Assembly: GCA_033032175.1 (NCBI GenBank)
Contig: CM065323.1
Span: 2,604,001-2,668,000 of the forward strand
Reading direction: 5' to 3'
From: Saturnia japonica
Lineage: Eukaryota > Arthropoda > Insecta > Lepidoptera > Saturniidae
DNA length: 64,000 nucleotides
Positions 22,098-34,439 of this stretch are shown here, piece by piece (the stretch's first letter is position 1; every line of letters begins with the position of its first letter). Position numbers and translations under genes: made by a program. The notes under the pieces were generated by a model, which was given only the letters and a program-made list of their open reading frames with translations, made no database searches and was not told where the DNA came from.

Positions 22098-22240
22098 AGG
22101 TTACTCAATTCGAATGTATTTATTTGTATGGATGTTCAGCCATCACTTCTTTGTTTATAAACGATTTAGATAACTTTTTTTTTTGTTGGATAATGGATAC
22201 CTCAAGAGTAGTTTCATTTTAATTTCAACGCCAATTAAAA
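22098..22240 (+). repeat. Dispersed repeat, family D
   Basis: ggttactcaattcgaatgta and tatggatgttcagccatcac; 5' half of the family. Confidence 0.6.
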
Positions 22241-22244
22241 TGAG

Positions 22245-22890
22245 CGCGGACCCGAAGCGGAACCGGCCGCCTATTATACAATGTGCTACGTCAATCTATA
22301 CAGAGCGGGACCGCGCACCGAGGGCGCGAACGCGACGGAAACGATTCCCTCGTACTCTGTATATAACCGACGGCGGATAACACGCTACGGTAACCAGCTG
22401 TCTGGAAACCAGTGCGTGCGAGCCCCTCTCACTACGTGCGACCAACCCTGTTCACACCCGAAACTACTAGGCGTGAAGAGGGCGAAACATCAAGGTACAC
22501 ACACGCAGTGAGGTGCCTGCTGGTAGGCGCGGCGATGACGTAGCACGGAGCGGAATGGACTGGGTCGCTGGCGGGTTGAACTTAGTGAAGATGCGAAGAA
22601 ATGACACACAGGCACCACAATAAAATTTTGCTGTATTCTTCAAGACAATACACTTTCTTAACACTATATCTTCTGGGTACGGTTACTTCCAGTTTCTTGA
22701 GTCTTGAGTCTTGATTCTTCAATTTGTGGTACCCGTGTGCGCTCGTTTGCCCCGGCAGAATGCCTTTTATATGGTTTGCCGGAGAGCGAGACGGACGATG
22801 GCGTCTCTATCCGTACTGCTCATCACCAAATTTGGGTGTGGTCCGTTAACCGCGGTAATGCGCAGTGGTTGCAATATTGCTGTCTCTGTC
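22245..22890. other. Unassigned GC-rich island with TATA-like element
   Basis: CpG-containing GC-rich sequence in AT-rich DNA. It includes TATATAA at 22359-22365 followed by GC-rich sequence, and a donor-like CAAG|GTACAC near 22493. Both strands have short open frames with no recognisable product. Could be a promoter/first exon, or an LTR-type regulatory region. Confidence 0.3.
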
Positions 22891-22959
22891 TATTATTATT
22901 ATTACTTGTATACAGAATACAATAAATTGTTAATATCTCTAATTACAGTTATTCAATTA

Positions 22960-23429
22960 CAATAAAAACTATTTCACATTAATGTAGACATAAATACCTA
23001 TTCAAAAACACTAACTTTAACATTATAGGTTAATAAACACGGGAGATATAAAGCATTAAACATTGCAACCTTAAAACGTCTTGTGACTCGTTATATACGT
23101 ACTATTTGAGCTTACACACGTTATAAAATACATACGGAAGGCTATTCTACTTATATCACGCGAAACATTATGTATAATTTTTACAAAATATGAATTATTG
23201 ACAATATATTATTTTAGTACTTTACGTGATTATTTTTATTAGATTACATACATTTTCATGACTTATATACTGTCTTTACATACCTACGCGCTATAGTAAC
23301 ATATTTAAAACATTACAAACATTTAATTATTGATCGTTTGTGCAAATTATTCATCCTTACAACTTATATTTACAAATGTTATTCTTATATCATTACGCTT
23401 AGGCTTATGCGTCGCTAACACCAATGGAT
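22960..23429. other. AT-rich, nothing recognised
   Basis: No supportable feature. Confidence 0.45.
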
Positions 23430-23515
23430 CTTCAATTTCGAAGACATACCAAGGAAGTCTTCCAAATCATTGACGTTGGTTTTATTTCTTGTTAAAAATT
23501 GTCTTGTTAATTTAA
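23430..23515 (+). repeat. Dispersed repeat, family D (3' part)
   Basis: ggatcttcaatttcgaagac and aaatcattgacgttggtttt. Confidence 0.55.
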
Positions 23516-23884
23516 AAAAAATTGAACGAGTGTCAACTCGGGGTGATAAGTAAAGTACAGACCGAAAACAATGTTGACCGTTTAAATCAGGGGTGTTAAA
23601 CTGGTATTCCTAAAGGGCTATCTTTAAGATTTAGGGTGTGTTGGCTAGCTAGACTCAAAATAAGACATTAATACATATTAAACTGAATTGTTAAATAAAA
23701 TCTTCATTGAGTTGGATAGTTAATATAAATTTTCATATACCTAAAGGTAATAAAAAGGGTAATTTTATTTTGAGTTTTAAGATCCGGACACTTGAATTCT
23801 CTTGTTTTGATGAGATTTTTAATGTCGGGTGTCATATTCGTGGTAGTTATTTTAAGAATTGATTTGGTAAGAATATATAGATAA

Positions 23885-24010
23885 ACTAGCGATGTGCCCG
23901 CAGCTCCGCACGCGTTTATTACCATGCAGTAGTTATTTACATCCCGTAATTTGTCAATAATTGAGGTGAAAACTATCGTATCTTTTAAATTGGAGCAAAT
24001 TACAAATAGT
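23885..24010 (-). mobile_element. Helitron-like 3' end fragment
   Basis: actagcgatgtgcccgcagc followed by tccgcacgcgtttattacc; same end as 19462-19946. Confidence 0.55.
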
Positions 24011-24390
24011 TACGAAATTTGATCATAATTGTTTCAGTTGTTTATCTCAAACATCATCATCATCTGCTCCTAACCGTTTTCGGTTACATCGAGCGCTTGA
24101 ACTCTTCATTCTAACAGTCTGACTGTTCCGCCCTTTCGTGTGCATGTACATGACTGACGTACTCTATCTGCTCCGTTAACGTGCGATCACACTTGGAGCA
24201 AATCAAACATATATTGTGACACAAGATTTTTATATATTATAAGATAAAGCGAACGCAATTTTACAGATCACTGTAACAATTTTAGCTGGTATACTCTATG
24301 TTTTCCCTTATTTTTCTGTATACGCTGGTATATTATGATGTATTTGGGTTATCTAGGAGTTATAATAGGATTCCCTAATTTAGTATGGCT

Positions 24391-24540
24391 AGGTGGGAGC
24401 TGCCGTCGATTGTACTCGGGAATCGTGCAGAGCATTGCTGTCTACGGTATCCGCAGAGGCAGCCTGCGTCCTCGTCGGCTTGCGGCGGCCTTAAGAGCTG
24501 GAGGCGAAGGTACTGACCGCTTTGTATCGATTTTGATGCC
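24391..24540 (+). pseudogene. R1-clade reverse-transcriptase relic
   Basis: A GC-rich patch in AT-rich DNA. One frame reads CRRLYSGIVQSIAVYG; a second frame continues AACVLVGLRRP, a stop, then ELEAKVLTALYRF. Together they resemble the conserved C-terminal RT region of R1-type retrotransposons, with an internal deletion and a frame change. No other part of such an element is nearby. Confidence 0.55.
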
Positions 24541-24559
24541 TTGTTCAGAGTGTGTTTTA

Positions 24560-25489
24560 CGTGGAAGGTACAACAACGTGCTCTTACCGCGGTGATTGAA
24601 GTGATTCTCCCAATGTCAAGTGTGGTTAACGCCATGCTCGATAGTTAGGGTTGTACCGAGCTATCTCCTATAAACGCCGCGCCAGGGCCCATATTTAGCC
24701 GGGTCGGACGCCGCGCTGGTCGATGCGGTAGATTTCATGTGCGGCCTCCTGTCACCGTCTTATTTGTATAGTCTGTTTTTGAACCTTACATTAACGATAT
24801 GTATTTTATATGGTATATAAATGAAAAATTATTATATGTTATCAAAAACTATAGTAGTGGTCACTGAAAAGCGATACATTCAATTTCAAAACGACTGTGC
24901 CATGTAGACAGCATTTTAACAACACAACAACCGTTCTCACATTCAATTTTTGTAGATTTAATTCATCTTTTTATACTTATATGGATGAAATTAATACTTT
25001 ATTGCACTTTTACTTTGTACACTGGTTTTTTTCATTGTAACACCACACATCGGAAGACTCAAGTAACTCTCATCGACGATGATGCAACTATCGTATATTC
25101 GATCGCTCGCTGCAGGCTTCGGCGCGGCATCAGTGTTCCTATAAAGCGTAGGGAACCAGTTTTAGGAGGCATTCAGTACCGACTTCGCATAGGAACGTTA
25201 CGTCCTTGGGATCAGTCATAAGTACCTATGTGTGTAATAAATCGTTTGTTCAAATGTGTCTCTATACCATTGAAGTATTATGTACTACGTACTAGAGACG
25301 ACGCCTCAACCAGATTGTATAAAACACGCATTCGAGTGCATACACTCGCACTCACTTAGTCTGTGCCGCGCACTTGTTGCGATTACACGTTTGAGTGCAA
25401 ATATCCTCAGAAAGACAATTCAAAATCAAGTACAAATCTTTCATCAGTATGTTCAATGTTATAAAGCGCGCGTGAACCGCGCCCTGCAG
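24560..25489. other. Mixed-composition interval, nothing firm
   Basis: A GC-rich patch at 24650-24760 and a TATAAAA at 25318-25324 followed by GC-rich sequence. A short open frame (24985-25221) has no recognisable domains. Confidence 0.35.
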
Positions 25490-25572
25490 TACGATGTTTT
25501 CTTTCACTGAAATCTCAAACTCATTGGAGAGATTCGAACTTACGTCGATCGACCATGAATCACTGGTGCCAT
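25490..25572 (-). repeat. tRNA-derived SINE fragment, family A
   Basis: Reverse of the family A head: tcgaacttacgtcgatcgac and ttttctttcactgaaatctc. Confidence 0.65.
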
Positions 25573-26484
25573 TCCTGCTCCAATCTCATATACACTAACA
25601 TCAATTTCATGAGACCATATTAATCATTTCTTACTATTTGTTATCATTTTAATATTCTCTTACACGTAAAACAAAAAAAAAACTCGCTGACAAAACCCGC
25701 AGCTGTAACAAACCAAATTTATTAACACGCAAACCTTCCCTAAGGAGAGACACATTTTAAAAAGGGCAAGTAAATGAACCGAAATCGTTCCAGACATCTG
25801 GCACAGTGTCCTCAATAGACGTCCCGATTCAAAAGCTGGAAAACGACATGATAGCCAAATCAGGCCGGTGACGTTTCAATTTGTATAAAATAATGGGCGT
25901 AGTTGGAAGTCGCGGCGCGTCCTATGGTCTGCGAGACGCATGCAAACTAGAAACATTGAAAAATATATGTACTGGAATAGTCTCCAAAAAAGTCTTTTTT
26001 ATAGAAATTTCAGCACAATGAGAGTAAAATTCTAATGTCGAATATAAATGCAACGTTTTGTACAATGCAACATTTCTGATGCAAAAAGGACAGAATATTT
26101 GGCCTTAGAGGGAAAAAATAACTATGTTATTAACCGAAACGAAAGAAGACAGCTGACTTTCAATATAAATAAGAAAAACAGTTCCATGATCCCGAAATAC
26201 GACAAACCACAAGAAAGTCACCGTGAAGAGGTTTATTTTATTAATATATGTATGGTGGTCACGATCCCTACCAACTTCTTTTAATCTATCCACGTTCTAA
26301 CATGAAACTTTGAAATAAAGTAGTCCGTATATTTAAAAAAAACTAACTCGGCTCCACACTAACAGCCGCTAACATTGGGGGCCAACATTAGATGTTTCAC
26401 ATCAAAAGAAAAAGTGAAAGAAGTAGTGGACACCAGAAAGCCAATAACAATAGTACACTATTCAATGGGTGACGGAGTTTAGCA
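25573..26484. other. AT-rich, nothing recognised
   Basis: Only short overlapping open frames on both strands with no domain signature. Confidence 0.4.
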
Positions 26485-26768
26485 TCACATTCATCCATTC
26501 AGCCGAAAGACGTCCACTACTAAATATAAGCCTACCCCAAAGATCGCATCCAGCAGGTTCCTGTAAACCTCACCGAGTCGTTAAAAATTCTAAGGGTTAT
26601 GTCTGTTACTTTGGTTCCATTAAGTATCTCCGCATATCTGAATCGATCACGCAGAGACACTTCGAGCATAACCCTCTCCATTACACTTTTAGTATCTTGA
26701 GCTTTCATAAAAGGCCTATCGTTAACAACCATGTCGCAGTATCATCTATAATCACTGGTAACACACAC
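26485..26768 (-). pseudogene. RTE-clade reverse transcriptase C-terminal fragment
   Basis: The minus-strand frame reads MERVMLEVSLRDRFRYAEIL then KVTDITLRIFNDSVRFTG, matching the conserved C-terminal block of lepidopteran RTE reverse transcriptases. The + strand carries the familiar antisense text beginning near ccattcagccgaaagacgtc. Truncated on both sides and diverged. Confidence 0.75.
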
Positions 26769-27134
26769 TGATCAATACTTTCGTCGTGAGATTTTGCGGT
26801 GTTTTATATGAGAACATATTTAGCATTGGAGTTTAGCATACATATCTGTAATATCGTTTGCGCCTTTACAAACAACAAGGTCTCTCTAAATGGCCTAAAG
26901 ATACACTACTGCCTTGAAATGAAGTAACTCTCCTAGAATGCACCAAAAGTTGATCGACTTTCTTCTTGCTCTGAGTATCTGGATTAGATCTGCCTCGGGT
27001 TGGCACAAAATTTATTCCTCTTCCATTCACCTCTATCAATCACTGAGCCGTCTTTATTTTAAAATATTATGGAAAAAGTTGACTATGTTTAATAAAATTA
27101 AATTCTTAATGAAAGGCGAGTGTGAATCGGAACG

Positions 27135-27336
27135 TTGGAAAAGGAAGGCCTAGACGAACGTTCCGCGATAAAATCTGAGACGTTTTCAAGAATGGTCAGG
27201 CTCTAAACAGCCGAGCGTGCATGAAAAGTTTGATGAATGTTGAAAAAGCGAAAGGTGTATCCCATGATCATAGCAAGTGGAAGGACGTAGTCTCTGCCTA
27301 CCCAGTTGGGAGAGAGGTGCGATGTATGTATTAGAT
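27135..27336 (+). pseudogene. Retrotransposon reverse-transcriptase C-terminal relic
   Basis: The frame GRPRRTFRDKI, a TGA, then DVFKNGQALNSRACMKSLMN and SKWKDVVSAYPVGREV matches the C-terminal end of endonuclease/reverse-transcriptase proteins common in Lepidoptera. One internal stop and no other domains. Confidence 0.65.
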
Positions 27337-28177
27337 TCTTTATATCTCTTCCAGCAATATTATATTATATAAAAAACCGAAGTTAGAATATTTTCGTTTT
27401 CCCAATACGATACACAGGTGTTCGGTACATTGAATATATTATCTTTTCTTACTCTTCAATAACTTTATAAAATATTTTATATATTTTTTTGATATATAAA
27501 GTAGACTTGTAAAATGTTTTCCATACAGAAATGTTCAACTTATACCTACAACGTCTCTCAAAAGACGTCAATGTTCTTTCTCGTCGCTTCCCAACTATTT
27601 TAATTTTTAAAGTGAAACTTCTTAGCTGGATATTCGATATCTAAACGAGACTTTAAAGTGTTATTTCAAGAACTCGTCACGTTCAGGCACATTTCGTTGA
27701 ATGAGAGAAATGACGTAGAGAGAAAGAAAAAGAGAAGATACATTATATTTTTCAGTTATCTAGAGAAGTCTGCTAGGTATTCTATGACATAATTATAAAC
27801 CAGTTAATTGACTGTATTTAAATAATAATTTAATTTTATCACCATGTCCCATTATTGGTCAAAGACCTCTTTCCTACGATTTATTGGCGATTTTATTCGT
27901 CCAGATATTTACAATCCAATATGTGTCCCATTACATTGTGATACTGCAAGGTTTAAATCTCTTCAGGATGTTTTCCTTCAGCGTAAGCCAATGTTGTTAC
28001 TAATAATTATTAATAATTAAATTATTCGACCAAATCTCCACCGCGCTGCCGCGCACCTTTCTCTCTTTTCACCTCCCATACATGTTAACATCTTTCCAGA
28101 ATGCTTGAAGTTTGTTGTTACTACTTACTCCTTAAAATAGTAGTTTGATTTTATAACCTTTAAACTTCCTTAATAAA
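27337..28177. other. AT-rich, nothing recognised
   Basis: No supportable feature; ends at the Helitron-like element. Confidence 0.4.
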
Positions 28178-28866
28178 TCTATACTAATATTATAAAGAAG
28201 AAGAGTTTGTTTGTTTGTTAGGTTAAACACTCTAATCTCAAGAACTACTGGTTCGAATGGAAAAAATGTTTCAGTGTTGGATACTCCATTTATCGAGGAA
28301 GGCTAATGATCAATAGGAGCGGAGTATCATAGATTTTTTTTGAAAAAACGTGCAAATTTTATTTCTTTTGAGACCTTCCTTTTGGTTTGCTGGGTAAACG
28401 TTAAAGTTACGCAACAATCGTATGTGAAGGAATTATTTCTTTTAGAAATTTCTAAAAAAAAATCCGCTATAGCTATTTAAGGTTAACTCAATATAATCTT
28501 TTTTATGGTAATAAAATTTGTTCTAAATTAATGAATTATTTGCGAAGGTGTTTTTATATACATGGTATTAATCCTTATCGAAATAAATACATTATTCATC
28601 ACCAGTGTTTAATTTTAAACAAAATTGCCATTTACAGAAATTGATTTAAATGAATATCTTAGGAGATATTACAGTTTTAAAATAACTCAGCAGCAAAATA
28701 ATGATCAAGTACCGCGAGCGCATTCTTATTATGCAGAATAATGTGGGAGGCGGGCGGCACCTAATAACACAGTGCCTACGACCCACTCCCTCTAACCCTT
28801 TCTCTCTCTCGCTCTCTCTCTCTCTATCTCTTAGATGATGCAGACGAAGTTGCGCGGGTCAGCTAG
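28178..28866 (+). mobile_element. Helitron-like non-autonomous element
   Basis: It starts TCTATACTAATATTATAAAG and ends GTTGCGCGGGTCAGCTAG followed by T. The 5' TC and 3' CTAG, with insertion between A and T and no target duplication, are Helitron features. About 690 bp, no coding sequence, with a CT-rich microsatellite at 28799-28833 near the end. Confidence 0.75.
28797..28831 (+). repeat. CT microsatellite
   Basis: CT repeat with one G and one A interruption, inside the Helitron-like element. Confidence 0.8.
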
Positions 28867-29334
28867 TAGAATATAAAATCCAAAAAGAATTTTCCAAATC
28901 CGACTAGTATAATGAACAATCTCTTGAGATTTATAATAACAATATAGATTTACCATAGTCTATCATTTATCGTATCCTAAGGGGAAATTAATGGCATACT
29001 CGCACTTCATTTTATAAAACATAAAGAAAGAAACAATTCTCCCTAGCGTAAGGATAATAATTTCCTGACAGAAACACTTGAGAAGATGAAAAGTGAAACA
29101 TCAGCTCTTGGGTAAGTTATTTCAGCCTTTCTAGGCCAACAAAGTTAGTCTTATTTATAGTGACAATTGCTCGTAAATGAGGCTCGATTTCGACTTCGGT
29201 ACGATTGAGCGAGCTTGGATCAAATGTGTGATGAAACATGACTTGGATCCAACATTAAATAGACACAAAACAATTATTAAATGGCTCAAATGTTGCCTTT
29301 AAAAAATATAAATGATTTTTTCTGTTGTTTTTTT

Positions 29335-29602
29335 TTTAAATACATACATACATACCATCACGCCTGTATCCCTGAAAGGTTAGGCAGAGGTGTACTATAA
29401 TATACACCCACAGTTCGCCGTGTATGTTTTTAGATCCCATGTAATAGAGGTCGAGCTTATTGCCATTAATCGGGCACGAACCCATACTCCAAGCTGCTAC
29501 TGATAATTTCATAGAAAAACCCAATAACACTTTGCTCGATCTGGGAATCAAACCCCGGACCTCGATCATTGCAGTCGCGCTTAAGACCACTAGGCTAAAA
29601 GT
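29335..29602 (-). repeat. tRNA-derived SINE, family B
   Basis: The reverse complement shows cctagtggtcttaagcgcga, B box ggggtttgattcccag, then gagcaaagtgttattgggtt, the ...gcctaacctttcagggatac tail and a tgtatg microsatellite end. The most complete copy of this family here. Confidence 0.8.
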
Positions 29603-29689
29603 ATTGTAATTAAATCAAAAAAGTGTCCCATTTAAAAGTAAGAAAACTAAGCGGATCTTAACTACAGCGGAGCGCGGGACACGGTACGT

Positions 29690-29832
29690 CGAGGCCAAAT
29701 ATTCTTTATATGAAACTGTATGGGATGTATGAAGTATAGTCTACCCCCGAAGTATTGAAATAGTCCATGATTCTAGAACCATGCTAGCAGCTTTGTGAGA
29801 GGGCGCATTATCTTTGTGAAAAAGAATGCCAC
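29690..29832 (-). pseudogene. Mariner-type transposase relic
   Basis: The minus strand encodes GILFHKDNAPSHKAASMVLE, the block around the second catalytic Asp of mariner transposases. After a frame change, VDYTSYIPYS follows, resembling the region just before the third acidic residue. Stops and shifts are present; no TIRs identified. Confidence 0.6.
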
Positions 29833-30434
29833 AGACACTGCTCCATCGTCGCTCGCTATTCAACTCCCCGAAAGGTTGAAGCAGATAAAATTCACAATAC
29901 CATACACTAGTTCTACGATCTTCTACGTATTTATTGTGGCTAACAATTTTCGGAACAACCTAGGTATGTACATTCCCAATCAATCCAGTTTAACAGTACA
30001 GTGAAACAGTGGATTCTACTTTTTGTGACAGAAATTAATTTATCTATAAATATAAATTATTTTTGATCCAACCTTCCAACACTTGTGGACAAAGTTTGCC
30101 TAAAAGCAGCCAGTTTTGCTCGGTAACGAACCGTATCGTCGAGGGAAATCAGCAGCGTTTTATTAGCTTAGAATATAAATTGTGCTCATTCGAACCAATT
30201 AAACGGGACCACCTCACGATAAGAGTGTAGTGTTTGCGAACGATTCGTCTCCTTACAATGAATTAATATGAATGTAATTGCGGTTCGGAGACATTAAAAA
30301 TATGTTAACCTTCACTTAGAATCAAAAAGAGTTTTATAATCAACTGACCTTGGTATTCATTGATTGACGACCGGGTCAATTAACTATTTTACCCACACTT
30401 TGCTGTACCTAACATTTCAACATCATTATATTAA
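29833..30434. other. Right flank of mariner relic, nothing further recognised
   Basis: May include more of the decayed mariner element, but no transposase motif or TIR could be read. Confidence 0.35.
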
Positions 30435-30770
30435 TACGTGAAGCAAAAACTTTCTACCCCTTTTTAAGCGTATTGCGTGCACGGAAGACTGAGATTCGGC
30501 ATGGTTAAAGTTTATATGAAGGAGTGCATAAAGATAAAATTTATGTATAAAATCTGTTACTAATAAATAAAATAAAATAAATGAATACTGCAAATCCTAA
30601 TACGACCAATGCCATTGAACTTAGACCCCCAAAAATATTGACGTTGTCCCTCAATGAAAAGTGATAGCAAGTGATATAATATTCATTGCTTAGGTTCATA
30701 CTGCAAATGTCAAACAGAAAATATTATATTATTACAAAGTAGCTGGTCGAATTTCGATCATAATTATCAT
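30435..30770 (+). repeat. Unclassified dispersed repeat, family E
   Basis: Aligns by eye with 2835-3205 throughout (gcgtgcacggaagactgaga; ccattgaacttagaccccc). Immediately followed by a family F copy. Confidence 0.72.
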
Positions 30771-30774
30771 AATT

Positions 30775-31285
30775 ATAAATATGTACTAATACATACATAC
30801 ATAAAAGTAATATCACAATTATATTATCTAAGATAATTAGGCACAATGGTAAACTTGATTACGTTCTCAAAAATCTTTTGTTTCCATGAAACATGGCAAC
30901 TCAGGATACAAAATATCCTTTCTATAGAAAATATCCCTGTCCGAAGATCACATTAAGTAGTAAACTTTTATTTATACTTGTCACTTGCGGTTAATTTTTA
31001 TTATAGAACAAGACGGCATGATATGTTTTATCGTGTGTAATGCAAAATAGCATTTAGGCAAAATACTTTAAAAAAAAATCTCTTATTTATGCCTGAAGCA
31101 AAATTCGTATACTGAGTTACCCATCAGGAATTTTGCCAGAAAACACTTATATGAGGTTTTTTACCGTAAGTAGTTCAGAATAAATGAAAACGATAATTAT
31201 TTTTTTGGAAAAAAAAAAATCTAATCTCTTCAGAGTGTGAATATGTTTAGTTAAGTTATCCGACTACATCATTATGAACAAATAA
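30775..31285 (+). repeat. Unclassified dispersed repeat, family F
   Basis: About 510 bp shared with 57640-58150: taaatatgtactaatacata, acttgattacgttctcaaaa, acaagacggcatgatatg and aatctaatctcttcagagtg. AT-rich, non-coding. Confidence 0.7.
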
Positions 31286-32360
31286 TCTAAAACGCTCAGA
31301 TTCATTTTTCGTCTTTGTCAAAGATCAAAACTTTGAAAGCTTTTATTGTACTTTTACTCGCAGTTACTTGGAGTACGCTTCACAAGTTTTTGAATTTAGA
31401 AAAGATTTTTACGTTATCTGCGTTACGAATCAAACTGCTATTTTCGTAATTATTAAGAACACTGTAGACATTTCCATTTTCTTCCATTACATGACCATGA
31501 TAATGCAGATAGAACATTTCTTTTGTAAAATATATTTGTTACCCGACTCCGAAAAAGGAGAGTTATGTTTTACGAACGTATGTATCTGTGTATATTTCTT
31601 TGGCAGGCTCTCTAGGCTAAACAGCTTTATGGATTTTAGCATACGAGGTCTCATTAAATTCATCTTAATTGTGGGAGTGACATGGGCTATTTAATATTAA
31701 CGACGTCTGGGAATGAAATAAAACGCAAAAATAGAAAAAAAAATATTTTTAGTGGTTTTTCTTGCAATTGGTTTTTTGTTTCCTTTTTAATAATTTAGCT
31801 TGTCTTTCTTGCGATGAATAGCATAAAGATGTATGCGTACTTTCTATATATATATAAATGGATGTTTGTATGTATGTTCTTCGACTACTCTAAAACGGGT
31901 CGAGTGATTTTGATGATTTTTTCTGGCAATCTTCATTTTATCCCGTCAGGTGATCCTGTAAAGTTTGGTAGCGATCGGATCCAAAAATATGTTTTTCTGA
32001 GTCACATTAACGTGTGGCCTGGTGTGCTAGACGTATTCTCTAGACGGAGAATGTAGGCAACTAAAATATTTGCAACGTAATTGTACCAATTAAAAAAAAA
32101 GTCAATAAAATTGATTTACAATATTTTATCATTAATGGCTAACTCGATAACTTAATCATATCTTACATGAATCAAATGATACGCGCGCAGCTTTACCTAG
32201 CTTTAATAAAGGCGCAAAAATAAGTATAACTTAAAAAAACTGCCCTTGCAGAACCGTACACGTTATAGGAGTGCAACTTCCTAAAAAGGGAGCCGCAGTT
32301 AGCCTAAATCAGTGGTTCCAGAGCTTGCTACACCTATTATCTTCTATTGGGAAAACTCAG
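31286..32360. other. AT-rich, nothing firm
   Basis: A 108-codon open frame at 31368-31694 lacks any domain. Short blocks such as acccgactccgaaaaaggag and atatatataaatggatgttt resemble dispersed repeat pieces. Confidence 0.35.
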
Positions 32361-32590
32361 GCGTCGTGGCGCAGTGGTATAAACGCTACTATTGAGCCGA
32401 GAGGTCGCGGGTTCGATCCCTGCCCATTACTGACTTTTTGTGATGAGCTTAAATGTCAGTCGTGTGTGTTTGGGTGTTAAATATCTATATATGTATGTTT
32501 ATCAGCTGTTTAGTTACCATATTTACAAGCTTTGCTTAGTTTGGAATTAAATGGCCATGTGTGAAATAGTGTCCTCATATATATATTTAA
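32361..32590 (+). repeat. tRNA-derived SINE, family C
   Basis: Head gcgtcgtggcgcagtggtat (A box) and aggtcgcgggttcgatccct (B box), but no pairing acceptor stem, so not a tRNA gene. The body is followed by a TA-rich tail. Confidence 0.75.
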
Positions 32591-32690
32591 TATTTCCCTC
32601 ACCCCAACTCCCTTTAAAAATTTTATCACAGAGAAAACATCACATGAAAGTACAAAGTCTTCATTAATCATAATAAATTGCGCAAAAAAT

Positions 32691-32990
32691 ATTAGGTCCT
32701 ATGAAATTGCCGTTTTTTGTAGTTTTTTTTAATGAAAAGTATATTTTTTATTATTCGATGTTAATTATTGTCGATGCACTTTTGCCATTTTAATAGAAAG
32801 TTCCCTGAAAACGGGAATCGATGAACTCTTCAAAGGCGTTTTACGCTGCCTCATTGGGTTTTCAATTTTTCCCTTGTAAGAAGCTTGATTTACTCGCAAG
32901 ATATCGATTTTAACCCCGAGGTGATAATCATCCCCAGGGCCTAAACTGTGCATTTCTTTTTCAAAAAACTTCAAAAGTTCTCAATGTGAA
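32691..32990 (-). pseudogene. Mariner-like element 3' relic
   Basis: The minus strand ends with KWQKCIDNN and a TAA (32761-32790), the standard C-terminus of mariner transposases. Upstream, a shifted frame is open for about 70 codons. The stretch attaggtcctatgaaattgc at 32691-32710 stands where the terminal inverted repeat would be. The other end was not found. Confidence 0.6.
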
Positions 32991-33150
32991 TGGATATATT
33001 TCTTATGAATGTTCAGCCATTAGGTAATAATTTTTTCGTTGGAAAGGGTAGTCTCATTTTAATTATATTGTTATTGGACCTTCGAATACGAAGATACACC
33101 AGGGAACTCTTTAAAATCATTGAAGTCGGTAATTTCTTTTTTGCGAATTT
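32985..33150 (+). repeat. Dispersed repeat, family D
   Basis: atgaatgttcagccatt and gaagatacaccagggaactc then cattgaagtcgg. Adjacent to the mariner-like relic. Confidence 0.65.
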
Positions 33151-34439
33151 TTTTTGTTTCTTGTGTTAGTAAATGAACCAAAGTGTGACACATACTTGAA
33201 ATTTCACTCTCAGTTCTCGTGCCGCTCAAGTTTTCACTTCACTTCACTTCAAAAAGGACCTCTGCTAATCTGTGGTCACTAAACAAAGAGAATATATAAG
33301 ATAGTGTGGGTTAATACAGAACTGAACCCGGTACGTTTATATTAACAATAACACCCGGACTTTAGGGTAATTAATCGCATACGAGTGACCTTTGCTAATA
33401 TACAAGAGGTCATGTGACCCTCATCTAGTGGTGAATAATTAGATTTTATACAAAGTTCTCGGTAATTTATTGCTGTACAAAATTTGTTTTTATCTTCACA
33501 CTGTGGCTACAAGCTGGACAGGGGTTGACAGGACAATGGAATTTATTATTAATTTTGCTTAAAAATTCTCATTCGTGTGTATTTGAAACTTCAAAAACAC
33601 TTAAACGAAGGTGGTTCGGAAGGTGTCTTCAAGACACCCATAAACGCTACGGTTTACCTTTGGGTTGCTAGGGATGGCCGCGATCACCATACATGTGGTA
33701 AAAATTCGACATAGGGACTCGCTTTTGCGTGTCGCGTTTTGGGACCAGCCTGTGTATATCTAGTGAAATTAATGCAGGCTGACATGACACCGGTGACCGT
33801 AGTTGGATTACGATCTCTCGGTAGTCGCTTTATGTTTTAATTGTATTGTCCTTACCATCAAGGACATAGCCGTCAATTCGCCGTGCTAAAAAAAAACTTG
33901 TGTGTACGTATTAAATAGACTTGTACGGCTTTTACTCACTTAGCATAAGGTAACATTGTAGCCAAACATCAAACCTATAAAGAATTTTTTTAAATACTAC
34001 TATTTCACTCCCTCCATATCTCGATAAACGTAATTATTCTTGGGTATTCACCATCACGTGCGTTTCATCAGACTCGCTGAGCTTGTATATACAAAATAAA
34101 CCACAAGAAATACGGAAATGTAAGCTATAATATGAATGGAAGGGAAATGATAACGAGAACTCCTTTTCACATTTCCGCGAAGCAGGAATATAATTATTCT
34201 AAAACTTTTGTAACTTTGAAAACAGAATAAGTTTTGGTAAATGATGAAAGCCGGTCTCTGAGATCACCAACTTTTTTACATGGTAATATGTGTAATTATA
34301 ACTAAATTTTACATTATGCTAAACCATTAATGGAAATTACTCCACACAAACTTATCAGTGTTAACCCAAAAATAGTAAATGCCCACCAGTTTCAATATTA
34401 TTACCATCTCCTACTAGCTATTTCTTACCATAAGTCAAA
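33151..34439. other. AT-rich apart from the family H copy
   Basis: Outside 33610-33870, no gene or repeat identified. Confidence 0.4.
33610..33870 (+). repeat. Dispersed repeat, family H
   Basis: gggactcgcttttgcgtgtc, gcaggctgacatgacaccgg and attacgatctctcggtag. Confidence 0.62.

Noticed and set aside
26469..26771. 100-codon + strand frame
   Set aside because: Antisense to an RTE reverse-transcriptase relic.
29336..29590. 84-codon minus-strand frame
   Set aside because: Lies entirely within a tRNA-derived SINE of family B.
31368..31694. 108-codon + strand frame
   Set aside because: AT-rich, phenylalanine/isoleucine-rich translation, no domain, no splice context.
32361..32430. tRNA-like sequence with good A and B boxes
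   Set aside because: No acceptor-stem pairing; it is the head of a SINE.
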